Shown in pieces: positions 1-9,684 of a stretch of 53,545 nucleotides of DNA; position 1 is the stretch's first letter; every line of letters starts with the position of its first letter. The notes below the pieces were generated by a model. It searched no databases, was not told the DNA's origin, and saw only the letters and a program-made list of their open reading frames with translations. The DNA is from Bacteroidota bacterium (GTDB lineage Bacteria; Bacteroidota; Bacteroidia; Bacteroidales; JAAUTT01), in contig JAJYAG010000024.1 in the NCBI GenBank assembly GCA_021779665.1, positions 1-53,545 on the forward strand, written 5' to 3'. The position numbers were made by a program, and so were the translations under genes.

Positions 1-558
1 CGAATAATCATGGTACTCTTCTTTGTGAACCACCCCATTTAAAGGTAACCGATCATTTAATGAAGGAACTTCCTCAGGATATCCCAACACTATGGAGGCT
101 ACCGGAACAACCAGCCTGGGAAGCTTAAAAATCTCAATAAGTTTATCAGCATTATAAACAGCAGCGCCCAGATAGCAAATTCCTAAACCTCTTGCCTCTG
201 CAGCAATACATACATTTTGAGATACTAAAAGCGCATCAACCGCGGCTCCAAAAAAGGAAAGAAAATTGTCGAAACCGGGAACAGCGTCTCTTTGCTCACA
301 CCACCTGGAGAAACGATTAAAATCAGCACAAAATGTAATATGCACCGGAGCCTGCAAAACCATATTCTGCTTAAAATGTGCTTCCCATAGTTGATTCCTG
401 AGATCAGCATCAAGTGTGACAACCATGCTATAGGTCTGCATATTACCTGTATTGGAGGCTCGAATACCAGCTTCCAGAACTGCATTTAAAATCTCATCAG
501 GAACAGGTGTATTTTTGTATTTCCTGATTGAACGGTGTTGAAGAAGAATATCAGGCAT
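1..558 (-). CDS. Nitroreductase family protein (partial, C-terminus outside window)
   Basis: An open frame runs without a stop from an ATG at 558 to the window edge, giving 186 residues. The N-terminus reads H-R-S-I-R-K-Y about eight residues in, the usual FMN-phosphate-binding start of nitroreductase-fold flavoproteins, followed by an R-A-S-N-T-G-N-M-Q segment where such enzymes contact the flavin. Later it has A-A-E-A-R-G-L-G-I-C-Y-L-G, a hallmark of the family core. Family members reduce nitro compounds, quinones or flavins with NAD(P)H in the cytoplasm; the substrate cannot be told from sequence. The gene is transcribed leftward, divergent from the small lipoproteins at 667. The C-terminus is missing only because the window ends. 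Confidence 0.85.
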   Translation of the reverse strand, partial: MPDILLQHRSIRKYKNTPVPDEILNAVLEAGIRASNTGNMQTYSMVVTLDADLRNQLWEAHFKQNMVLQAPVHITFCADFNRFSRWCEQRDAVPGFDNFLSFFGAAVDALLVSQNVCIAAEARGLGICYLGAAVYNADKLIEIFKLPRLVVPVASIVLGYPEEVPSLNDRLPLNGVVHKEEYHDYS

Positions 559-666
559 TTTTAGGTGTAAAGGTAATTTTAGCAAATTGTATTTGAAAGT
601 TTGTCCGATAAAAAAATTTAACTAACAGCACCCGAACTTTTACAGATTTATTTCGTACATTGAGGT

Positions 667-828
667 ATGTTGAAAAATATTAAAATGGAAGTAGCTATGA
701 GTGGTTGGAGAAGACTATTGATGATCTTTATTGTTGGATGTAGCATTTTAGTAATGAGCTCCTGCAACAATCAGGTTTGTCCTGCATATGCCAGGGAAGG
801 AAAGACCACAGCAGTTAAAAATGTGTGA
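667..828 (+). CDS. Small lipoprotein with C-P-A-Y motif (first of two)
   Basis: A 53-residue open frame starts at an ATG at 667; in-frame ATGs at 685 and 697 are alternatives. It has a basic start (G-W-R-R), a hydrophobic stretch and a lipobox-like M-S-S-C, so it is probably a lipoprotein. The mature part is only about 20 residues and contains V-C-P-A-Y-A. The next gene at 866 has the same design with K-C-P-A-Y-S. I do not know the function. The shared C-P-A-Y placed a few residues after the lipid cysteine suggests a common family, duplicated here. The very short length keeps confidence moderate. Confidence 0.5.
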   Translation: MLKNIKMEVAMSGWRRLLMIFIVGCSILVMSSCNNQVCPAYAREGKTTAVKNV

Positions 829-838
829 AAATAAATTT

Positions 839-846
839 TATATTTG
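839..846 (+). promoter_or_regulatory. Candidate -7 promoter element for the second C-P-A-Y lipoprotein
   Basis: TATATTTG matches the Bacteroidota -7 consensus TAnnTTTG exactly and lies 19 bases before the ATG at 866. I see no good TTTG -33 element about 20 bases further upstream, so this is a partial match only. Confidence 0.35.
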
Positions 847-865
847 CATTAAACCATTATCTCAA

Positions 866-994
866 ATGAAAAAAATTACTATTATCCTCGCAGCAGTTGT
901 GTTATCTGCAGTAGTTTTCAGTTCGTGTCAGGGTGGAAAAAAATGCCCGGCTTATTCTCAGGTGAAGACTGAAAAAGTACAGAATAATTCCTAA
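866..994 (+). CDS. Small lipoprotein with C-P-A-Y motif (second of two)
   Basis: This encodes 42 residues. I place the start at 866 because the protein then begins M-K-K-I-T-I-I-L, a standard lipoprotein signal peptide ending in F-S-S-C. A longer reading from 788 would overlap the preceding gene and add a non-signal leader. The mature peptide is about 22 residues, with G-G-K-K-C-P-A-Y-S and a polar tail. Very short lipoproteins with this motif recur in Bacteroidota genomes as far as I recall; no function is known to me. A consensus -7 element lies just upstream at 839-846, so it may have its own promoter. Confidence 0.6.
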   Translation: MKKITIILAAVVLSAVVFSSCQGGKKCPAYSQVKTEKVQNNS

Positions 995-1077
995 ACATCC
1001 CGGGAATTAAAAAATCTCTTTTTCTTACTTATAATAACTTATCTTTTTCTTAAGTTTGCAAAAGACACGCACGCTTG

Positions 1078-1854
1078 ATGAAGAGGATATTTTTTTATTT
1101 TGTTCTATCTATTCTTGCTGTTCAGTTTGCATTTTCACAAGGAGAACTGGATGAGCAAAAGAAAATATTTTATCGTAACGAAAGATCGATTGCGATTCTT
1201 TTGAATTCAAATGGTATTGGCGTCAACGGACGATATTCCAAGCGAATTGATGCATTCAAAAAGACCGTTTACGATTTAGAAATTGTAAGTCTTAAACATC
1301 CTAAAGAATACCGTAAGCTTAGTCAGTTCAATCCAAGTTCCCGCGGCTATGTTTTAGGAAAGCTCAACAACGTATTTGTAGTTCGACCTGGAATTGGTCA
1401 ACAAAAGGAAGTCTTTCAAAAATTCGATATCGGGGGAATTTCGATTCGCCGTTTTTATACCGTAGGTCCTTCTCTCGCCTTACTTAAACCTGTGTATTAT
1501 GAAGTAACGCAGCCTGGTACCCAGCAGGTAAACATTGAAAAATTTGATATCGATAAAGCGGATAACATTCTTGGGAAAGCCTCTTTCTTCAAGGGATTTA
1601 GTGAAATTAAACCCCGGCCGGGTGCCTTTTTAAAAGGTGGTATAAGCTTTGAATTCAGTCGTTTCGATCAGGTTATACACGCCATAGAAGGTGGTGCCAT
1701 AGCAGAAGGATATCTGACAAAGCTTCCCATTATGGCCACCAAACAAAATTATCAGTTTTTTCTTACACTATTTATTAGTTATCGCTTCGGACGTGTGGTC
1801 GACACCTTCAATCCCAATAAAGACGCAGTAAATCCCTCAGAATTCAATTACTGA
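1078..1854 (+). CDS. Predicted outer-membrane or periplasmic protein of unknown function
   Basis: The protein has 258 residues counted from the ATG at 1078; a TTG directly before it (1075) is a less likely start. It has a signal peptide ending near A-F-S-Q. The rest is rich in alternating aromatic and polar segments and ends with Y-Q-F-F-L-T-L-F-I-S-Y-R-F-G, compatible with a small beta-barrel. No enzyme motif is visible. It stands alone between the small lipoproteins and gap. It is probably a Bacteroidota-conserved protein of unknown role; the barrel call is inferred from strand pattern only. Confidence 0.6.
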   Translation: MKRIFFYFVLSILAVQFAFSQGELDEQKKIFYRNERSIAILLNSNGIGVNGRYSKRIDAFKKTVYDLEIVSLKHPKEYRKLSQFNPSSRGYVLGKLNNVFVVRPGIGQQKEVFQKFDIGGISIRRFYTVGPSLALLKPVYYEVTQPGTQQVNIEKFDIDKADNILGKASFFKGFSEIKPRPGAFLKGGISFEFSRFDQVIHAIEGGAIAEGYLTKLPIMATKQNYQFFLTLFISYRFGRVVDTFNPNKDAVNPSEFNY

Positions 1855-1923
1855 TTTCCTTCATAATTAATTATTTTATTCCAAAAAAATGAAAAAGTAA
1901 AACCTACGTATTCATTTTAGTAT

Positions 1924-1931
1924 TAATTTTG
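1924..1931 (+). promoter_or_regulatory. Candidate -7 promoter element upstream of gap
   Basis: TAATTTTG matches TAnnTTTG and lies 57 bases before the gap ATG. No clear -33 TTTG is present at the usual distance, so the assignment is tentative. Confidence 0.3.
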
Positions 1932-1976
1932 TACTTCTTTTTATAAAAACAATTTAATTCTTTAATCAACAGATAA

Positions 1977-2996
<1,020 letters not shown>

Positions 2997-3014
2997 TTCC
3001 GTATTTAACAGATA

Positions 3015-3048
3015 AAAAAAGCCGCCTCGTAACTGAAGCGGCTTTTTT
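3015..3048 (+). terminator. Terminator after gap, probably bidirectional
   Basis: The arms AAAAAAGCCGC (3015-3025) and GCGGCTTTTTT (3038-3048) pair perfectly over 11 bases. The A-tract on one side and T-tract on the other let the hairpin serve both gap and the convergent SiaC-like gene ending at 3051. Confidence 0.85.
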
Positions 3049-3050
3049 AT

Positions 3051-3428
3051 TTAGTATTGTTCTATAAGATTGAATGGGATCTTAATGAGACTTTTGTAAT
3101 GTTTCCCTAAATCGCGGATTGATTCATCGTCTTCTTCAAAATACCAGTTCACCTGGCATTGATGTCCCTTATCGTGAAAATCTTTCATCACTTTCATCAG
3201 ATACATGATAGATTTTGAAGAACCGCTATTGATATAATCCAAACGTATCTCAAGACGTGTTAAAGGCTGAGGGTTCTGAAAGTATAGCTCCAACCACGAA
3301 TTAACCGGATCGTAGAAAGCCGCCGGGTTCTCAGGTATTGAACGACCTTCGATTTTAAATACACCCGACTTGTGATCGAAATTTACAAAAGGTGTACTGT
3401 AAGTTTTTTCAATAATTAAATCAATCAT
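3051..3428 (-). CDS. SiaC-family (DUF1987) regulatory phosphoprotein
   Basis: The protein has 125 residues from the ATG at 3428. I prefer this start because the family begins directly with the L-I-I-E-x-T-x-x-T-P-x-V-x-F-D stretch; upstream ATGs at 3455 and 3470 would run into the permease reading frame. It contains G-R-S-I-P-E-N and the segment L-D-Y-I-N-S-G-S-S-K. Ser68 there sits where Pseudomonas SiaC carries its phospho-acceptor threonine, as I recall. Known SiaC is switched by a kinase/phosphatase pair and controls a diguanylate cyclase. No such partners are beside it here; its only neighbour is the broken permease directly upstream. Confidence 0.8.
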   Translation of the reverse strand: MIDLIIEKTYSTPFVNFDHKSGVFKIEGRSIPENPAAFYDPVNSWLELYFQNPQPLTRLEIRLDYINSGSSKSIMYLMKVMKDFHDKGHQCQVNWYFEEDDESIRDLGKHYKSLIKIPFNLIEQY

Positions 3429-3447
3429 ATAATTTTCTCTTAAATTA

Positions 3448-4716
3448 CTATTCATAGCGTAAAGCTTCAATGGGATCGAGCCTTGCAGCCTTTAAAGCCG
3501 GAAGATAACCCGAGATAACTCCAACACCAAAGCACAAAGCAACTCCGAACATGATCCACAGCCAGGGAACAATGAAATTAGAGCCCGTAGCCATTGAAAC
3601 CAGGTTACCCATAAGTATTCCCAATATTATTCCGAAAATTCCGCCAATCTGACCAATTACAATAGCTTCAAATAAAAATTGTTGCTTTATAGTGGCCGAC
3701 TTTGCTCCGAGGGCTTTACGGGTACCAATTTCGCTGGTCCGCTCAGTAACCGATACCAGCATAATATTCATCAAACCTATGGCAGCTCCAAACAAGGTTA
3801 TGATCCCAATTATGGTGGCAGCTATTGTGAGGTTCTTCATATTTTCAATAACCATATTAAAAAGGTTATCACTCCGGGTAACATTGAAATCACTTTCATC
3901 GCTCACGCTTAAGTTCCTGATCTGCCTGAAAAGTCCTTCGGCATCACTCAAACCAGCTTCCATAAGCTTAGGATCCTGTGGAAAAACGGTTATTTTGAAG
4001 TTCATGTTAGGGCGCGCGAAATACTGACGTGCATTTGTATAAGGTAACACACACATCCGGTCGCCCATTCCGCTAAAGCTGCTGCCCTTTTCCTTTAAAA
4101 CTCCTATAACTTTATATTTGCCGTTACCTACAGTTATTATCTTCCCAACAGGCTCTTCCTTGTTTTTAAAAAGTATCGTAACCATCTGACTTCCAAGAAT
4201 AACAAAGTTACGGTTCATTTCAATATCTTGTGGAGAAAAATTCCTGCCCTTATTAATCTCGTATCCGGCAGTAATTAAAAAGTTTTCGTCGCCTCCAACC
4301 ACATTGATATTTGGATTGGATTTATTGCTCCCGTACTTTAAGGTTGCCGCTCCTGAAGCATGAGTATTGATGGATACCAAAGCCGGAAAGTTAAACTCAT
4401 CTTTAAATCGTTAGGCTTCCTTATATGAAATATATTCGAGATTACGGATGCGGGTGTGCCTGTTGCCAACCTGAACCCGCTTCGATTTCGATTCAATTGT
4501 AAAAGTATTAGCTCCCATAATGGAAAACTCGCGGTTGAAGGTAACCTTAATTGCTTCGATTGCAGTTAGAATACCAACAAGCGCCATAATACCGAAAGCA
4601 ATAATAGCAATGGTTATAATGGACCGGGCTTTGTTCGACTTTATTGATTGTAAAGCCACTTTCAGGTTTTCTCTGAACAAAGGTTTTAAACGGAACTTTT
4701 TGAAACGATCGAACAT
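3448..4716 (-). pseudogene. MacB/FtsX-type ABC transporter permease interrupted by an in-frame TAA
   Basis: Read from 4716, the frame gives a typical MacB-type permease start: a cytoplasmic R-E-N-L-K-V-A-L-Q-S-I motif and a first membrane helix (S-I-I-T-I-A-I-I-A-F-G). After residue 101 it meets TAA at 4411-4413. The same frame continues without shift for another 320 codons, giving the rest of the periplasmic MacB-PCD domain, three more membrane helices and the canonical ending D-P-I-E-A-L-R-Y-E. Family members have an ordinary residue at this point (Y-R-E-A-x-x-F-K), so a single nonsense change, or a base-call error, explains it. A TTG at 4380 could allow weak re-initiation. No ABC ATPase or MacA partner lies adjacent. 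Confidence 0.8.
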
Positions 4717-4750
4717 AAAATCAAAAATTAAAAGGTAAAGCTAAAAAACT

Positions 4751-4819
4751 GATTAATCCAAACTCCTGCAATAGCGTTTAGTACATGCTTTTACCCTTCC
4801 AAAACGAATGATTAATCAT
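4751..4819. repeat. Paired GATTAATC palindromes in the permease/aconitase divergent region
   Basis: GATTAATC occurs at 4751-4758 and again at 4810-4817. The second copy lies within a perfect 12-base palindrome, ATGATTAATCAT (4808-4819). The region separates two divergent genes, so these could be operator half-sites, although an AT-rich background makes chance possible. The remainder of 4717-4977 shows no gene. Confidence 0.3.
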
Positions 4820-4977
4820 GTTAAATTTAGGTATATTTTAGAACAAATAAAACATTTAGTTGTAGTTAGAAAAGAATTTAACATCGGAAAAAATTTGAAC
4901 TGCCATAGTTGCCTTTTAAAATTATGATCTTAAAGCTGATTTTTCGTAAATTGCATTTGAAATTAAACTAAACTGAT

Positions 4978-7245
4978 ATGACATTTGATTTGGAAATGAT
5001 CCGGAATTTATACAAAACATTGCCGGATAAAATTGGCCAGGTTCGCCGGATTACAGACAAACCACTTACCCTTACTGAAAAGATTTTATACGCCCACCTT
5101 TCGGGCAATTTACCTGCATCACAGTTTAAACGAGGCACGGATTATGTTGACTTCAATCCGGACCGGGTTGCCATGCAGGATGCCACAGCTCAGATGGCTC
5201 TGTTACAATTTATGCATGCGGGAAGAAAAAAGGCTGCCGTTCCATCAACTGTCCATTGCGACCACTTAATTCTTGCAAAAGAAGGCGCTCAGAAAGATTT
5301 AAAGACTGCAGAGATAGCTAATAAGGAAGTATTTGATTTTCTCTCATCTATATCAAACAAATATGGTATTGGGTTCTGGAAACCAGGAGCCGGAATTATT
5401 CACCAGGTTATCCTGGAAAATTATGCCTTTCCGGGAGGAATGATGATTGGTACTGACTCCCATACCGTAAATGCAGGTGGTTTAGGCATGATTGCCATAG
5501 GTGTTGGTGGAGCCGATGCCGTGGATGTAATGGCCGGAATGCCCTGGGAACTTAAGTTTCCCAAACTGATTGGCGTTAAACTCACCGGAAAATTAAGCGG
5601 CTGGGCATCAGCAAAAGACGTCATCCTAAAGGTAGCCGGAATCCTGACCGTGAAAGGCGGTACAGGTTATATTCTTGAATATTTTGGCGAAGGCGCCAAT
5701 TCTATTTCATGCACGGGAAAAGGAACCATTTGCAATATGGGTGCTGAAATTGGAGCAACTACATCCGTTTTCGGGTACGACAAAAAGATGGCCGATTATC
5801 TGATTTCCACCGGAAGAGAAGATGTTGCAAACGCAGCCAATGCGGTTGCCGAGCATCTGAATGGCGATGCTGAGGTTTATGCTTCACCCGACAAATACTT
5901 CGATCAGGTGATTGAAATAAATTTATCGGAACTCGAACCTCATATCAACGGGCCTTTTACTCCCGACAAAGCATGGCCACTCTCGGAATTTGCCAAAGCT
6001 GTTAAGGAAAACGATTATCCGGCCAAACTTGAAGTAGGTCTGATAGGATCGTGCACCAATTCTTCTTACGAAGACATTACAAGAGCTGCATCCATAGCAC
6101 GTCAGGCGCTGGATAAAAAACTGAAAGTACAATCGGAGTTCATTATTACCCCCGGTTCGGAACAGGTAAGATATACCGTTGACAGAGATGGTCTGCTAAA
6201 TACTTTCGATAAAATTGGCGGAGTAGTGCTTGCAAACGCATGCGGACCCTGTATTGGCCAATGGGCGCGTCACAATGCCGATAAACATGAGCGGAACTCA
6301 ATTATAACCTCATTTAACCGGAACTTTGCAAAACGTAACGATGGCAATCCAAATACTTTTGCCTTTGTTGCATCTCCCGAAATTGTTACAGCTTTAGCTA
6401 TTGCCGGCGACCTCACATTTAATCCAATGACCGATACCCTGGTAAATGAGTCGGGCGAAAAAATAAAACTTCAGGAACCTAAAGGCATTGAGCTCCCTGT
6501 AAAAGGATTCGCTGTTGAGGACAATGGGTATCAGGCGCCCGCTGAAGACGGAAGCGGTGTTAACGTTATTGTAAAACCCGATTCAGACCGGCTTCAACTT
6601 CTTGAGCCATTTCAGGAATGGAATGGAAATGATATTTCGGGTCTGAAACTTTTAATTAAGGTTAAAGGCAAATGTACTACTGATCATATTTCGATGGCCG
6701 GACCATGGTTAAAGTACAGGGGGCATTTGGACAATATCAGCGAAAACCTCTTGATTGGAGCTGTAAACACCTTCAATGACAAGACAAACAGCGTTAAAAA
6801 CGCCCTTACCGGAGAATATCTGCCAGTTCCAACTTCGGCTAAAACATACAAGAATGCCGGCTTCGCATCCATTGTAATTGGCGATGAAAACTACGGAGAA
6901 GGTTCGTCGAGAGAGCATGCAGCTATGGAACCCCGTCATTTGAATGTTAAAGCGGTGCTTGTAAAATCGTTTGCAAGAATTCACGAAACAAATCTCAAAA
7001 AGCAGGGAATGCTCGCATTAACCTTTGCCGACAAGGCTGATTATGATAAAATACGCGAAGATGACACTTTTGATATCAAAGGATTAACCACCTTTGCGGA
7101 AGGTAAACCATTTGAAATCACTATTAATCATAGCGACGGAAGTAAAGAAACAATACTTGCAAACCACACTTATAACGTGAACCAGTTTGAATGGTTCAAA
7201 GCAGGGTCGGCACTGAATCTGATAAAGAAACAAGTTCTGGGATAA
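4978..7245 (+). CDS. acnA: Aconitate hydratase, mitochondrial-like type
   Basis: This 755-residue enzyme isomerises citrate to isocitrate in the TCA cycle. The [4Fe-4S] ligands are visible as C359 (G-S-C-T-N-S) and C422/C425 (A-C-G-P-C-I-G). The substrate-binding arginine motif G-S-S-R-E-H-A lies at about 642-648. The length and order, with the swivel domain at the C-terminus, match the eukaryotic mitochondrial-type aconitase known from Bacteroides rather than the roughly 890-residue AcnA of E. coli. It is monocistronic with a strong downstream terminator. An oxidant-sensitive cluster enzyme fits a genome that also carries two superoxide dismutases. Confidence 0.95.
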   Translation: MTFDLEMIRNLYKTLPDKIGQVRRITDKPLTLTEKILYAHLSGNLPASQFKRGTDYVDFNPDRVAMQDATAQMALLQFMHAGRKKAAVPSTVHCDHLILAKEGAQKDLKTAEIANKEVFDFLSSISNKYGIGFWKPGAGIIHQVILENYAFPGGMMIGTDSHTVNAGGLGMIAIGVGGADAVDVMAGMPWELKFPKLIGVKLTGKLSGWASAKDVILKVAGILTVKGGTGYILEYFGEGANSISCTGKGTICNMGAEIGATTSVFGYDKKMADYLISTGREDVANAANAVAEHLNGDAEVYASPDKYFDQVIEINLSELEPHINGPFTPDKAWPLSEFAKAVKENDYPAKLEVGLIGSCTNSSYEDITRAASIARQALDKKLKVQSEFIITPGSEQVRYTVDRDGLLNTFDKIGGVVLANACGPCIGQWARHNADKHERNSIITSFNRNFAKRNDGNPNTFAFVASPEIVTALAIAGDLTFNPMTDTLVNESGEKIKLQEPKGIELPVKGFAVEDNGYQAPAEDGSGVNVIVKPDSDRLQLLEPFQEWNGNDISGLKLLIKVKGKCTTDHISMAGPWLKYRGHLDNISENLLIGAVNTFNDKTNSVKNALTGEYLPVPTSAKTYKNAGFASIVIGDENYGEGSSREHAAMEPRHLNVKAVLVKSFARIHETNLKKQGMLALTFADKADYDKIREDDTFDIKGLTTFAEGKPFEITINHSDGSKETILANHTYNVNQFEWFKAGSALNLIKKQVLG

Positions 7246-7260
7246 GATAAACCTGATTGA

Positions 7261-7303
7261 AAAAAATCCCCTTTGGTTATCCATTATCCATTGGGGATTT
7301 TTT
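7261..7303 (+). terminator. Terminator after aconitase
   Basis: AAAAAATCCCC (7261-7271) and GGGGATTTTTT (7293-7303) form a perfect 11-bp stem ending in a T-tract. It is symmetrical, so it can also stop the convergent cupin gene. Confidence 0.85.
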
Positions 7304-7318
7304 ATTTACTGATATTTC

Positions 7319-7654
7319 CTAAGCTAAATCCGGTCTTGGAGGTGAAAAAATGTCGAGAAGAACTGATGGTTCGTCCACAGTCCAGGCGCTATGCATAACA
7401 CCTATCGGAGCATGATAAAATTCACCAGGCTTCAGTATCCTTTCGACGCCACCTATTTTCAACCCCATTTTACCACTTACCAGGTATCCCATCTGTTCTA
7501 TAGTTTCGTGATTATGTTCAGGAAATGTACGGTTTGGCGGAAAATGATATTCCACAACCTGAATATTTGTGCCGGTGTAAATGTACCGTTCAACACCATC
7601 TTCCAGCATTTCATGCTTCATGGAAGAAAAATCAAAAAATTTCTTTATGTCCAT
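7319..7654 (-). CDS. Small single-domain cupin protein
   Basis: The protein has 111 residues in one beta-barrel. The first cupin motif is seen as P-E-H-N-H-E-x-x-E-Q-x-G-Y (H47, H49, E53) and the second as P-G-E-F-Y-H-A-P-x-G-V-x-H (H88). The metal-binding set of three histidines and one glutamate is therefore complete. Such proteins act as sugar-phosphate isomerases, dioxygenases or ligand sensors; nothing here singles out one. It has no signal peptide, so it is cytoplasmic. It is convergent with aconitase and divergent from the membrane protein at 7741. Confidence 0.8.
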   Translation of the reverse strand: MDIKKFFDFSSMKHEMLEDGVERYIYTGTNIQVVEYHFPPNRTFPEHNHETIEQMGYLVSGKMGLKIGGVERILKPGEFYHAPIGVMHSAWTVDEPSVLLDIFSPPRPDLA

Positions 7655-7709
7655 AATTAAAAGCTTTAACCAAAGCTAAGCATAAATTAGCTTTCAGGCC
7701 AAAAATACT

Positions 7710-7717
7710 TATATTTG
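7710..7717 (+). promoter_or_regulatory. Candidate -7 promoter element
   Basis: TATATTTG matches the TAnnTTTG consensus exactly and lies 23 bases before the ATG at 7741. A convincing -33 TTTG is missing. Confidence 0.35.
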
Positions 7718-7740
7718 ATTTTTCCAGAATCAAATTAGCA

Positions 7741-8055
7741 ATGGAATCGAATCAAACAGATGAATCAATAAACATTCAAAAAGATTTACCTTACTCTACA
7801 ACCATTCTTATAATGGGAATTCTCTCCATAGCATTGAGCTGGAGCTGGGGAATACCCGGATTGATTTCAGGCTGGCTTGCTTTGAAACTCTTTCGGAGAG
7901 CAGAATGGATTTACAATCAAAATCCCGAACAATACAAAACCGCCCACTTTTTAAACCTGAAAGCAGGAAAGATTTGCAGCATAATAGGTATGGGGATTTC
8001 GGGAATCGTAGTTTTTTTGATATTAGTAAAATGGATTATTCAGGCGATATCATAA
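7741..8055 (+). CDS. Small two-helix membrane protein (DUF4190 / CCC-motif-like)
   Basis: The 104-residue protein has two membrane segments: one around residues 20-45 (T-I-L-I-M-G-I-L-S-I, then G-I-P-G-L-I-S-G) and one around 80-102. The linker N-L-K-A-G-K-I-C-S-I-I-G is typical of Bacteroidota small membrane proteins annotated as CCC-motif or DUF4190-like. The cysteine run expected in the first helix is replaced here by W-S-W. The function is unknown. It lies 16 bases before the acyl-CoA reductase and is probably co-transcribed with it. Confidence 0.7.
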   Translation: MESNQTDESINIQKDLPYSTTILIMGILSIALSWSWGIPGLISGWLALKLFRRAEWIYNQNPEQYKTAHFLNLKAGKICSIIGMGISGIVVFLILVKWIIQAIS

Positions 8056-8071
8056 TTTAAGAATTGTACCT

Positions 8072-9103
8072 GTGCTGAAATCTCTGAAATACCTGGGCGA
8101 TTGTTTATCTGGATGGCTTCAAGAGCATGATCAGAAGTGTTATTCATCGGAAGATTCGGCCGGATTCTCAGAACTGCTGTCTAATCAACATTTGTTTAAC
8201 AACTGGCATACCGAGCAGGATATCACTTCCCTGCTAAAGCACTTGTCCACTCTTTTAACCGAACCTGATTTAAGAAAGTGGGTGGATCATTACCCGCAAT
8301 TAAAGGAAAAGAATTCAACCCGCAGACTTGTACAAATAAAGCCGAATGCTGATTATTCATTTGGAGGAATCCAGGAGTGGCTTTGCTGCGTTGTTACAAA
8401 CACTCCTTTTATCATCGAAGCCGATCAGAATCAATTTCTTATGCTGAAATTTCTTTGCAGCAAACTCATTCAGCATAATTCTGCTTTTTCAGCGCTTTTC
8501 AATTTTACCTCCGGTAAATTCGTCAAGGCCGAACAGTTTATCCTCTATACCGATAAAAAGAATGATTCCATAAAAAAATACTTTAGTAATAAAAAAGCTC
8601 TGATTATAGAACCGAGGCCCTCCCTGGCAATATTATCGGGAAAAGAAACAGAGCATGTCCTTTCGGAACTGGGGAAAGACATTTTTATGCACCTGGGGCA
8701 GTCGAACCGCAACTTACGAAAAGTATTTATTCCAAAGGATTTTGAAATACGAAAACTTATTGCAGCATTAGAGCCTTATGCCTCGGTGTATAGAAATAAC
8801 AAATACGCCAATAATTACGACTACCACCAGTCGGTTTATCTGATGAACAAAATTCAGTTTCTTGATAATGGATTTCTGATTTTTAAAGAAGATACTTCTC
8901 ATGAAGCTCCCACAGGGGTCCTTTATTACGAATATTATGATGATTTAAAAACTGTTCTGAAGAGAATAGAATCCTATCCTTACGAAAACCTTATTTGTGC
9001 TGATTCGTTACCTTTGAAATGCATTTGTCCGGGGCAATCGCACTTTTTCGAACCAGACGATTATCCCAACAATATGGACCTTATTGATTTCTTAATATCC
9101 TGA
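8072..9103 (+). CDS. Acyl-CoA reductase (LuxC-like family)
   Basis: The protein has 343 residues from a GTG start; no in-frame ATG precedes the conserved part. It matches the Bacteroidota branch of the LuxC-type acyl-CoA reductases: [14 protein letters not shown], then [10 protein letters not shown]-x-S-V-Y-L-M-N, and [12 protein letters not shown]. The family reduces fatty acyl-CoA to aldehyde with NADPH. No luciferase genes are nearby, so the physiological role is open, possibly lipid or aldehyde metabolism. It sits between the small membrane protein and the macro-domain gene, which begins 2 bases after its stop, so the two are probably translationally coupled. Confidence 0.75.
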   Translation: MLKSLKYLGDCLSGWLQEHDQKCYSSEDSAGFSELLSNQHLFNNWHTEQDITSLLKHLSTLLTEPDLRKWVDHYPQLKEKNSTRRLVQIKPNADYSFGGIQEWLCCVVTNTPFIIEADQNQFLMLKFLCSKLIQHNSAFSALFNFTSGKFVKAEQFILYTDKKNDSIKKYFSNKKALIIEPRPSLAILSGKETEHVLSELGKDIFMHLGQSNRNLRKVFIPKDFEIRKLIAALEPYASVYRNNKYANNYDYHQSVYLMNKIQFLDNGFLIFKEDTSHEAPTGVLYYEYYDDLKTVLKRIESYPYENLICADSLPLKCICPGQSHFFEPDDYPNNMDLIDFLIS

Positions 9104-9105
9104 TT

Positions 9106-9603
9106 ATGGTAGAACTTATAAAAGGCGACATTACAACATTGGAAACAGACGCTATTGTTAATGCCGCCAATACATCGTTGCTGGGAGGCGGAGGTGTTGA
9201 TGGTGCCATCCACCGTAAAGCCGGCCCCAAACTATTAGAAGAATGCAGACTACTAAACGGTTGTAAAACCGGCGAAGCGAAAATCACCAAAGGATATAAC
9301 CTGCCAGCACGATTTGTAATCCATACTGTTGGCCCGGTGTGGCGAGGAGGCGGAAATAACGAGGAACTTCTGCTTGCAAATTGTTACCGCAATAGTCTTA
9401 AGCTCGCAACCGATTTCAATCTCAAAAGTATTGCCTTTCCAAATATAAGCACCGGGGTTTATGGTTTCCCTAAAGATCTGGCCGCAACAATAGCTATCCG
9501 GGAAGTCAATAAATTTCTCACTTCTTCGCAGCTCCCCGATATTTACTTCGTTGCATTTGACAACGATAATTATAATCTCTACAAAGAAATACTAAACGCC
9601 TGA
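9106..9603 (+). CDS. Macro-domain protein, O-acetyl-ADP-ribose deacetylase type
   Basis: This is a stand-alone macro domain of 165 residues, similar in length to E. coli YmdB. It carries [20 protein letters not shown] (ADP-ribose pocket with the catalytic N and D) and the diphosphate loop [10 protein letters not shown]. The family removes acetyl from O-acetyl-ADP-ribose or mono-ADP-ribose from proteins. It starts 2 bases after the acyl-CoA reductase. Co-transcription suggests a housekeeping role near acyl or NAD metabolism, but this is inference. Confidence 0.9.
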   Translation: MVELIKGDITTLETDAIVNAANTSLLGGGGVDGAIHRKAGPKLLEECRLLNGCKTGEAKITKGYNLPARFVIHTVGPVWRGGGNNEELLLANCYRNSLKLATDFNLKSIAFPNISTGVYGFPKDLAATIAIREVNKFLTSSQLPDIYFVAFDNDNYNLYKEILNA

Positions 9604-9684
9604 GCAAAGACTTTTGAGTAAATAATTAATTATTTTTTGTATCTTATCGACGGGTTAAGGGTTAAACTTAAACTTGATTTAGTG

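Noticed and set aside
225-485. Open frame of 86 codons on the minus strand
   Set aside because: It lies in another frame of the nitroreductase gene, whose own frame has clear family motifs and runs off the window edge.
788-865. Longer start for the second C-P-A-Y lipoprotein
   Set aside because: It overlaps the preceding small gene, skips the -7 promoter element and would put a non-signal leader before a perfect lipoprotein signal peptide.
3448-4380. Shorter permease frame as an independent gene
   Set aside because: It begins at a TTG in the middle of the conserved periplasmic domain, in frame with the upstream fragment. One interrupted gene is the simpler reading.
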